Of a DNA stretch of 7,610 bases, positions 1-5,285 are shown piece by piece. Source of the stretch: Pseudomonas sp. (GTDB lineage: Bacteria > Pseudomonadota > Gammaproteobacteria > Pseudomonadales > Pseudomonadaceae); the NCBI GenBank assembly GCA_029239415.1, contig JAQZAY010000178.1, forward strand, positions 1 to 7,610. Direction: 5' to 3'. A program made the translations under genes and the position numbers. Under the pieces are notes generated by a model. The model ran no database searches. It had not been told where the DNA came from and worked only from the letters and a program-made list of their open reading frames with translations. Numbering within the stretch: the stretch's first letter is position 1; the number at the start of each line of letters is the position of its first letter.

Positions 1-1
1 G

Positions 2-3000
2 GAAACCCTGAGCGAATGGCTGGGGGTGCTGGTCGCCCACTTCTCGCGCAATCCGCGCTTTCTTGACGAGGCACCAGCGGTACAAGCCTCGGCCACAGGA
101 GACGAGCACGGCCTGCAGTGGCTTGAACACCTTGCCTGGCTGCACCCCTTCAACCGCACCGCGCATCCATCGCTGCTGCAGCAAGCCGATATCTGCCTGC
201 CGGAGCAGATCGACCGCAGCCTGCTGGCCTTCGCCGACAGGATCGCGCTGAATCTGGACGGCCAGCGGTTGAGCTACAGGCAACTGCACGCCTTGGCCGC
301 AGGCATCCAGCGCGCCTTGCTGCCCTTGCTGCCCTTGCTGCCGACGCAAGGCAAGCAGGCCGCGGTCGTGGCGCTATGCCTGGACAAGTCGCCGGCGCTT
401 TACGCGGGCTTGCTGGCGGTCCTCGGCTGCGGTGCGATCTACCTGCCCCTGGACCCGGGCACCCCGCTCGAACGACGTCACCGCGTGCTCAAGGACGCGG
501 GGGCCTGTCTGTTGCTGCACGATGGCCAGTCATTCGAGGGCATCCCTGGGCTGGACCTGCGGTCAATCAGCGCCGTTCCCGACCAGCCTCCGCCTGCGCT
601 GGTCCAGCATCAGGTGTCGCCGCAGGCGCCTGCCGTGGCCATCTACACCTCTGGTACAACCGGCATGCCCAAGGGTGTGCTGCTCAGCCAGCACAACCTG
701 GCGCATTTCAGCGCATGGTATGCCGAGCACGTGTCACTCGACCGCCATAGCCGGGTGCTGCAGTTCTCGACCATCGGTTTCGATGCCTCGTTGCTCGATA
801 TCCTGCCGACGTTCAGCCACGGCGCCGAGCTGGTGATTCCAAGCCATGACCAGCGTCGCGACCCGCACCAGCTGGTGGCGCTGCTGCACCGCCAGGAAGT
901 CAGCCATGCCTTCCTGCCACCGGCGCTGCTGAGCGTGCTGCCGCCTGAGCAGCACCTGGGCCTGCGCCACCTGATCACCGGTGGAGATGTCTGCGAGCCT
1001 CAGGTCATCGCCCGCCTGGCGGGACAGTGCCGCTTGCACAACATCTATGGCCCGACCGAAACCACGGTACTGGCCACCACCCGCGTGTTCGCGGCCACTG
1101 ACAACAACCGCAACCTCGGAAAGCCGATCGCCAACACTCGGGTGCTGTTGCTCGACCCTCAGCTGCAACCGGTCCTCGAGCAGACGCCTGCAGAGCTGTA
1201 CATCGCAGGTCCCGGCGTCGCCCTGGGCTACCTGAACAACCCCTTGCTGAGTGCCGAGCGCTTCGTGCAGCTGGCCCTGACCGATGGCCAGCGATTGCGC
1301 GCCTATCGCACGGGCGATATCGCCCAGTGGACCTCGGCGGGGCTGGTGCTCTGTGGCCGGCTGGACAATCAGGTGAAGATCCGTGGGTTCAGAGTCGAGC
1401 CCGAGGAGATCGAGCACTGCCTGCGCGCCAGCCAGCTGTTCGCACAGGCTGCGGTGGTCATCGACGAGCAGCGTCGAGTGCTGGCCTTCGTCGTCCGGCC
1501 GCAGCGCGATGACGCGCTGCAAGCCCTGCGCCTGCATGCCGGGGAACAGCTGCCCGACTACATGCGCCCTGTCCATTACCAAGTGCTGGAACACATGCCC
1601 TGCACCGCCAACGGCAAGGTCGACCGTCAGGCACTGCTGTCGCGGCAACCCGCGCCACTGACCGCTGCGTGGCCCACCTCGATGTGCGTGCCGCCGGTGG
1701 GGGTCACCGAGACGCGCCTGTGCTCCTTGTGGGCCCGGTTACTGGAGCTGTCGCCAGCGGACATCTCGACCGACGACAGCTTTTTCAACCTGGGTGGGCA
1801 TTCGATCCTCTTGTCGCGCCTGCTGCTCGAGGTGCGCGAGCAGTTCGGTCGCAGCGTGGCGATCAATCGTTTCATCGAGCAGCCGACCGTGCGGCGACTG
1901 GCAACGCTGCTCGAAGGCGATGGCCAGGTACTCGACACACCCCTGGCCAGGCTGGAACAGGATGCCAACCGGGACCTGCAGCTCAGCGTGCAGCCCCTGG
2001 ATCGCCTGGGCGACGTGCACAAGGTGATCGTCACCGGGGCCAATAGCTTTCTCGGCGTGCACCTGGTCGAATCGCTGCTGGCCTGGGGCGCCAGCGAAGT
2101 CGCCTGCCTGGTGCGGCGCAGTGGCGGGCAGACAGCGCAGCAGCGCTTCGCCCAGGCCGTGGCGGACAACTGCCTGGAGATCGACTGGCGCCGGGTCAGG
2201 GTCTACGAGGCTGACCTGCGCCAGCCAGGACTGGGCCTTTCGGCCGAGGACTATGACTACCTGGATGGCGAATACGGCGCGTTGCTGCACAACGCCGCAC
2301 AAGTCAATCACGTGCTCGACTACCAGGCACTGGCGGCCGACAACATCGAGCCCTTGTTCGAGTGCCTGCGCCTGTGCGAAGGCCGGCGCAAGAAGATCTT
2401 CAACTTCGTCTCGACGCTGTCGGCCTGCAGCGCGGTGGACCAGGACGGCCGGGTGCTGGAGCAGGACGCGGCCTCGACCCCGCCGCTGTATATCCGCAAC
2501 GGCTACAACCTTGGCAAATGGGTCGCCGAGCGCATCCTTGGACGCGCCCGCGCCGAGGGGGTGTGGGTCAATCTGTTCCGTCCCGGCAACATCACCTTCG
2601 ACAGCCGCAACGGGGTCTGCCAGCCGCAGCGCAATCGCCTGATGCTGATGCTCAAGGGTTCGCTGCAGCTCGGGCAGGTGCCGGACCTGGACATCGAGTT
2701 CGACCTGATGCCGGTGGATTTCCTCGCCCGTTTCATCAGCTTCCATGCCAGCCGCCACCAGGCCGGGCAATGCATCTTCAACCTGCACAACCCCCAGCCC
2801 CTGCACTGGCGTGACTACCTGGCGGCGTTTCGCGAGCAAGGCCATGGCTTCGAGCTGGTCAGCGTCGAGCGATGGCAACGCGAGTTGGCCAGGGTCGACC
2901 GGGACAACGCGCTGTTCGAGGTGCTGGGCTTCTACCTCGACGGCTTCGAGGAAGACATCGGCGACATCAGCCATATCGAGCATGGCAACGCCCATGCCGG

Positions 3001-3091
3001 CGTCCTGCGCATGGGCGTCCACTACCCGGCCAAGACGCCTGCCCTGCTGCAGCGGGGCTGCCGGTACCTCAGCGACATCGGTTTCATCTGA
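2..3091 (+). CDS. mgoA: NRPS, (C)-A-T-thioester reductase, MgoA/PvfC-like (5' partial)
   Basis: This is a nonribosomal peptide synthetase that loads one amino acid on a carrier domain and releases it reductively. The frame is open to the left edge, so the true start lies upstream; the GTG at 26 is internal. Of 1029 visible residues, about 1-45 look like the tail of a condensation domain. The adenylation domain has core A3 (IYTSGTTGMPKG, nt 641-676), A4 (FDAS, 779), A5 (NIYGPTE, 1040), A7 (YRTGD, 1304), A8 (from 1355) and A10 (NGK, 1610). The thiolation motif LGGHS carries the phosphopantetheine serine at 1802-1804. The C-terminal ~360 residues form an SDR-type reductase with TGANSFLG (2033-2056) and a YxxxK pair (Tyr 2504, Lys 2516). 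There is no thioesterase, so aldehyde or alcohol release is inferred. Layout and downstream neighbour match mgoA (P. syringae) / pvfC (P. entomophila), which make leudiazen/valdiazen-type signals. NRPS and domains are certain; the mgoA/pvfC name is likely but rests on memory of the family. Confidence 0.9.
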   Translation, partial: ETLSEWLGVLVAHFSRNPRFLDEAPAVQASATGDEHGLQWLEHLAWLHPFNRTAHPSLLQQADICLPEQIDRSLLAFADRIALNLDGQRLSYRQLHALAAGIQRALLPLLPLLPTQGKQAAVVALCLDKSPALYAGLLAVLGCGAIYLPLDPGTPLERRHRVLKDAGACLLLHDGQSFEGIPGLDLRSISAVPDQPPPALVQHQVSPQAPAVAIYTSGTTGMPKGVLLSQHNLAHFSAWYAEHVSLDRHSRVLQFSTIGFDASLLDILPTFSHGAELVIPSHDQRRDPHQLVALLHRQEVSHAFLPPALLSVLPPEQHLGLRHLITGGDVCEPQVIARLAGQCRLHNIYGPTETTVLATTRVFAATDNNRNLGKPIANTRVLLLDPQLQPVLEQTPAELYIAGPGVALGYLNNPLLSAERFVQLALTDGQRLRAYRTGDIAQWTSAGLVLCGRLDNQVKIRGFRVEPEEIEHCLRASQLFAQAAVVIDEQRRVLAFVVRPQRDDALQALRLHAGEQLPDYMRPVHYQVLEHMPCTANGKVDRQALLSRQPAPLTAAWPTSMCVPPVGVTETRLCSLWARLLELSPADISTDDSFFNLGGHSILLSRLLLEVREQFGRSVAINRFIEQPTVRRLATLLEGDGQVLDTPLARLEQDANRDLQLSVQPLDRLGDVHKVIVTGANSFLGVHLVESLLAWGASEVACLVRRSGGQTAQQRFAQAVADNCLEIDWRRVRVYEADLRQPGLGLSAEDYDYLDGEYGALLHNAAQVNHVLDYQALAADNIEPLFECLRLCEGRRKKIFNFVSTLSACSAVDQDGRVLEQDAASTPPLYIRNGYNLGKWVAERILGRARAEGVWVNLFRPGNITFDSRNGVCQPQRNRLMLMLKGSLQLGQVPDLDIEFDLMPVDFLARFISFHASRHQAGQCIFNLHNPQPLHWRDYLAAFREQGHGFELVSVERWQRELARVDRDNALFEVLGFYLDGFEEDIGDISHIEHGNAHAGVLRMGVHYPAKTPALLQRGCRYLSDIGFI

Positions 3092-3107
3092 TCACTCTTT
3101 CATCCAC

Positions 3108-3113
3108 AAGGAG
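3108..3113 (+). promoter_or_regulatory. Ribosome binding site of the SRPBCC gene
   Basis: AAGGAG lies 9 nt before the ATG at 3123. It is the strongest Shine-Dalgarno match in the window and fixes that start, although the same frame stays open much further upstream (to 2745) inside the NRPS gene. Confidence 0.8.
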
Positions 3114-3122
3114 CAACACATC

Positions 3123-3590
3123 ATGCAAGCACTCAAGCCCGATACCCTGATCCGCAACCCGCAAGGCTGCGAGGTCATCTCCCGCGTCGAGATCGCGGCC
3201 CCGGCCGCCAGCGTGTGGAACATCGTCGGCAATTTCGCCGGCTTCCCGGTGTTCATCCCGGCCCTGGCCCACATCGAGATGACCGGCAGCGGCGTGCGCT
3301 CGGTGCGCAAGAAGCTGTTCAAGGATGGCAACGTAGTCATCGAACAGCTCAACAGCCGCGACGAGGCGGCCATGAGCATGACCTGGAGCCTGATCCACAC
3401 CAGCTTGAACATCGGCAACCTGTGGGCCGCCATGCAGGTCGAGGCGCTCGAGGACGGACGCAGCCGCGCGACCTGGACCATCCAGGCCGAGCCCCGGGAA
3501 GGTGGCGCGCAAGCGCTGCCGGAGTTCCAGGCGTTTCTCCAGGGGTTCGCCGATGAGGCCATGGGCAATGTGCGGGCTCTGCTGAGCTGA
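3123..3590 (+). CDS. mgoD: SRPBCC / polyketide cyclase-dehydrase-like protein, MgoD/PvfD-like
   Basis: A 155-residue cytoplasmic protein with no signal peptide or membrane segment. The opening strand (about 18-27, EVISRVEIAAPAASVWNIV) followed by the GNFAGFPVFIP segment is the typical start of an SRPBCC (START/Bet v1, polyketide cyclase/dehydrase) helix-grip fold. The alternating strands in the middle (about 46-122) and the long C-terminal helix (about 131-154) also fit, and length is normal for the superfamily. These proteins bind hydrophobic ligands in a cavity; the exact reaction cannot be read from sequence. It follows the NRPS by 31 bp with a strong RBS, so the two are very probably co-transcribed. 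In mgo/pvf operons the last gene is a polyketide cyclase/dehydrase-like protein of this kind, the main reason for the symbol. The ATG at 3123 is chosen because of the AAGGAG site. Family is confident; the operon-specific name is fairly so. Confidence 0.85.
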   Translation: MQALKPDTLIRNPQGCEVISRVEIAAPAASVWNIVGNFAGFPVFIPALAHIEMTGSGVRSVRKKLFKDGNVVIEQLNSRDEAAMSMTWSLIHTSLNIGNLWAAMQVEALEDGRSRATWTIQAEPREGGAQALPEFQAFLQGFADEAMGNVRALLS

Positions 3591-3597
3591 TAGCGAA

Positions 3598-3634
3598 GCC
3601 TGCAAGCCCGCTTCAATCGGGCGGGCTTGCAGGC
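3598..3634 (+). terminator. Perfect 14-bp hairpin, probable operon terminator
   Basis: GCCTGCAAGCCCGC (3598-3611) is perfectly complementary to GCGGGCTTGCAGGC (3621-3634), with a 9-nt loop. It starts 7 bp after the SRPBCC stop, the expected place for a terminator. There is no T-tract after the stem on either strand, so it may instead end transcription inefficiently, protect the mRNA 3' end, or act with Rho. The stem is certain; the function is inferred. Confidence 0.6.
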
Positions 3635-3648
3635 CAGTGCTGCGCCTA

Positions 3649-3677
3649 TTGCAAATTATCCCGGGCCCGCCAACAAT
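3649..3677 (+). promoter_or_regulatory. Candidate sigma-70 promoter for the ECF sigma gene
   Basis: TTGCAA (3649-3654) and AACAAT (3672-3677) are separated by 17 bp. Each hexamer matches the consensus at 4 of 6 positions. The predicted start of transcription, near 3684, falls inside the Fur-box-like element, as expected for iron repression. Both hexamers are imperfect, so this is a prediction by position. Confidence 0.4.
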
Positions 3678-3696
3678 GAGAGCAATTATCATTAAT
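3678..3696 (+). promoter_or_regulatory. Putative Fur box
   Basis: GAGAGCAATTATCATTAAT matches the 19-bp Fur consensus (GATAATGATAATCATTATC) at about 12 positions, with the right half (ATCATTA) best conserved. It sits in a short AT-rich island within GC-rich DNA, 24 bp before the start of a FecI-type sigma gene, the normal site for Fur control of such genes. Iron repression is inferred. Confidence 0.55.
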
Positions 3697-3720
3697 ATCT
3701 ACTGACCACAGCGCACCGTC

Positions 3721-4224
3721 ATGCCTCATCAAGACTTCGTGCACACGCTCTACAGTCACCATCATGGCTGGCTGCACAGCTGGCTGCGCAGCCAGCTGGG
3801 CAATGCGGCCGACGCCGCGGACCTGGCCCAGGACACTTTCGTGCGCCTGCTGCAGCGCCGTGAACAGCTGCACCTCAATACTCCCCGGGCTTTCCTGCGT
3901 ACCGTCGCCCGCGGCCTGGTCATCGACCACTGGCGCCGCGAAGAGCTTCACCGGGCCTATCTCGAGGCACTGGCGCATCTGCCGCAGGCCCAAGCTCCCT
4001 CTGCCGAAACCCGCGAACTGCTGCTCGAGCTGCTCGAACGCATCGCGCACATGCTCGAGGGACTCAAGCCCAAGGTGCGCCGGGCGTTCCTGCTGGCCCA
4101 ATGCGAAGGTCTGTCGCACAAGGCGATCGCCGAGCAGATGGGCATTTCCCTGCGCTCCGTCGAGCGTTACATCGCCGACGCGCTGTATCACTGCTACCTG
4201 CTGCGCTACGAGAGCGAGTGCTGA
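3721..4224 (+). CDS. FecI-type ECF RNA polymerase sigma factor
   Basis: A 167-residue extracytoplasmic-function sigma factor of the iron-starvation (FecI/PupI/FpvI-like) group, which directs RNA polymerase to a siderophore receptor promoter. Region 2 (about 10-77) contains DLAQDTFVRLLQRR and the PRAFLRTVARGLVIDHWRR segment characteristic of this group. Region 4 (about 107-160) contains LKPKVRRAFLLAQCEGLSHKAIAEQMGIS, the helix-turn-helix that reads the -35 element, ending in SVERYIADALYHC. Length is typical. The first in-frame ATG at 3721 is chosen because a TGA at 3703-3705 closes the frame upstream; no convincing Shine-Dalgarno precedes it. The anti-sigma gene starts 4 bp after the stop, so the pair is probably translationally coupled. 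A Fur-box-like site upstream suggests induction under iron limitation. Family assignment is very secure; which named paralogue it corresponds to cannot be told. Confidence 0.93.
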   Translation: MPHQDFVHTLYSHHHGWLHSWLRSQLGNAADAADLAQDTFVRLLQRREQLHLNTPRAFLRTVARGLVIDHWRREELHRAYLEALAHLPQAQAPSAETRELLLELLERIAHMLEGLKPKVRRAFLLAQCEGLSHKAIAEQMGISLRSVERYIADALYHCYLLRYESEC

Positions 4225-4228
4225 GCCA

Positions 4229-5197
4229 ATGAGCGCTGTCTCGCCTGCGCCAAAGGTGGTCAAGCAGGCCATCCACTGGATGCTCAAGCTACGTGAAAGC
4301 GGCTACAGCCCAAGGCTTGCGCAACAATGCGAACAGTGGCGCAGTGCCGACCACGACCATGAACTGGCCTGGCAACGGGTACTGAGCCTGCATCAGGAGC
4401 TCGACCTGGGCGCCGTCCCGGGCGCGAGCGTCGCGCTGCAAACGCTTGAAACCAGCCAGCAGCGCCTGCACCGACGCCAGGCCTTGAAGCTTCTCGGCAG
4501 CGTTGCACTGGTGGGCTCGGCCGCCTGGCTTGGCAAGGACCTCGATGCGGTTCGTGCCTGGACCTCGGACTATGCCACTGTCACGGGCGAGCGCCGCAGT
4601 CTCCACCTTCCAGACGGATCGTTGCTGCAGCTCAATACGGCCACTGCGGTCGACCTTGCATTCGATACACGGCAGCGGCTGATCCGGCTCAGGCAGGGCG
4701 AGATGATGCTGACTTGCGCCGGGTCGCAGGGTGACGGCCGGCCACTGCTGGTGCAGACGCATGACGCATTTCTGGAAGGCTTCGATGGGCGTTTCGTGGT
4801 GCGCCAGGACAGCGATTGCACGCAGGTCAGCGTCAGCCAGGGCAAGGTCGCGGTCCATCGTGCCGGGAATGAGGGTCTGCAATGGATCAGTGGCGGGCAG
4901 GCCTACCGCCTGGATGCTACCGGCATGCACCGCAATGGTCAGGCGGCCATGGATGCCACCGCCTGGACCGAAGGGCTGATCGTCACGCGGGACATGCGCC
5001 TGGATGCGTTCCTGGCGGAGGTGGGTCGGTATCGCCCCGGGTTGCTGGGTTGTAGCGACGACATCGCCGACCTGCGGCTCTCCGGGGTGTTCCGCCTGGA
5101 GGATACCGAAAAGCTGCTGCAGTTGCTGCCACAGACACTGCCGGTCAAGGTCACCTATCGCACTCGCTGGTGGGTACGTCTGGAGCGGCTGGCATAG
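4229..5197 (+). CDS. FecR-type transmembrane anti-sigma regulator
   Basis: A 322-residue inner-membrane sigma regulator that holds the adjacent sigma factor and relays the signal from the receptor. Residues about 8-56 (AIHWMLKLRESG...W...) are the cytoplasmic N-terminal sigma-binding domain (DUF4880-like). One membrane segment follows at about 87-102, directly after an Arg-Arg pair (82-83, HRRQALKLLG), a Tat-like signal of the kind reported for E. coli FecR. The periplasmic FecR domain begins near 115, with the family hallmark DGSLLQLNTATAV (129-141). The C-terminal part (about 284-310, SGVFRLEDTEKLLQLLPQTL) resembles the STN-like module that contacts the receptor signalling domain. ATG 4229 is chosen because it lies 4 bp after the sigma stop; the frame is open further upstream only inside the sigma gene. 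Length is normal and the domain set is complete. It may act both as anti-sigma and as activator after proteolysis, as known for several family members. Confidence 0.93.
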   Translation: MSAVSPAPKVVKQAIHWMLKLRESGYSPRLAQQCEQWRSADHDHELAWQRVLSLHQELDLGAVPGASVALQTLETSQQRLHRRQALKLLGSVALVGSAAWLGKDLDAVRAWTSDYATVTGERRSLHLPDGSLLQLNTATAVDLAFDTRQRLIRLRQGEMMLTCAGSQGDGRPLLVQTHDAFLEGFDGRFVVRQDSDCTQVSVSQGKVAVHRAGNEGLQWISGGQAYRLDATGMHRNGQAAMDATAWTEGLIVTRDMRLDAFLAEVGRYRPGLLGCSDDIADLRLSGVFRLEDTEKLLQLLPQTLPVKVTYRTRWWVRLERLA

Positions 5198-5198
5198 G

Positions 5199-5221
5199 CC
5201 GCCAGGCATTTTGGCGGGTTT
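5199..5221 (+). terminator. Weak hairpin after the fecR-like gene
   Basis: CCGCCA (5199-5204) pairs with TGGCGG (5212-5217) around a 7-nt loop, followed by GTTT. The stem starts 1 bp after the stop codon. With only 6 pairs and three T residues it may be a weak terminator or attenuator between the regulatory pair and the receptor gene, consistent with separate control of the receptor. Confidence 0.35.
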
Positions 5222-5244
5222 GGCATGCGAGTACGGCTTGGACA

Positions 5245-5271
5245 GTAAGCGATTTTCCTGCCCTACCGACT
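5245..5271 (+). promoter_or_regulatory. Possible ECF-sigma promoter of the receptor gene
   Basis: GTAAGC (5245-5250) and CGACT (5267-5271), 16 bp apart, loosely resemble the GTAA.../CGTCT pattern I associate with FecI-type promoters in Pseudomonas. The region lies in the 88-bp gap before the receptor gene, where such a promoter is expected. The predicted transcript would have almost no leader before the ATGs at 5280/5286, which weakens the call. Confidence 0.22.
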
Positions 5272-5285
5272 CGACGGACATGTCC

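Noticed and set aside
26..28. GTG as the start of the NRPS gene
   Set aside because: The frame stays open to the window edge and the residues before it (ETLSEWLG) continue a condensation-domain tail, so the start lies upstream.
734..1648. Antisense open frame of 304 codons opposite the adenylation domain
   Set aside because: It lies wholly within a clear NRPS coding region, shows no recognisable motif and has low-complexity Gln/Val/Ala/Arg composition typical of shadow frames in GC-rich DNA.
1739..3022. Antisense open frame of 427 codons opposite the thiolation and reductase domains
   Set aside because: Long only because third-position GC bias removes stops on the other strand; composition (Val, Gln, His, Asp rich) and the absence of any domain argue against a real gene.
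2745..3122. Upstream extension of the SRPBCC frame into the NRPS gene
   Set aside because: The extension is Ser/Thr/Arg/Trp-rich nonsense overlapping the reductase; AAGGAG 9 nt before the ATG at 3123 marks the true start.
3764..4228. Upstream extension of the fecR-like frame through the sigma gene
   Set aside because: This part reads as Cys/Arg/Ser-rich out-of-frame translation of the sigma factor; the ATG at 4229 gives a normal FecR N terminus.
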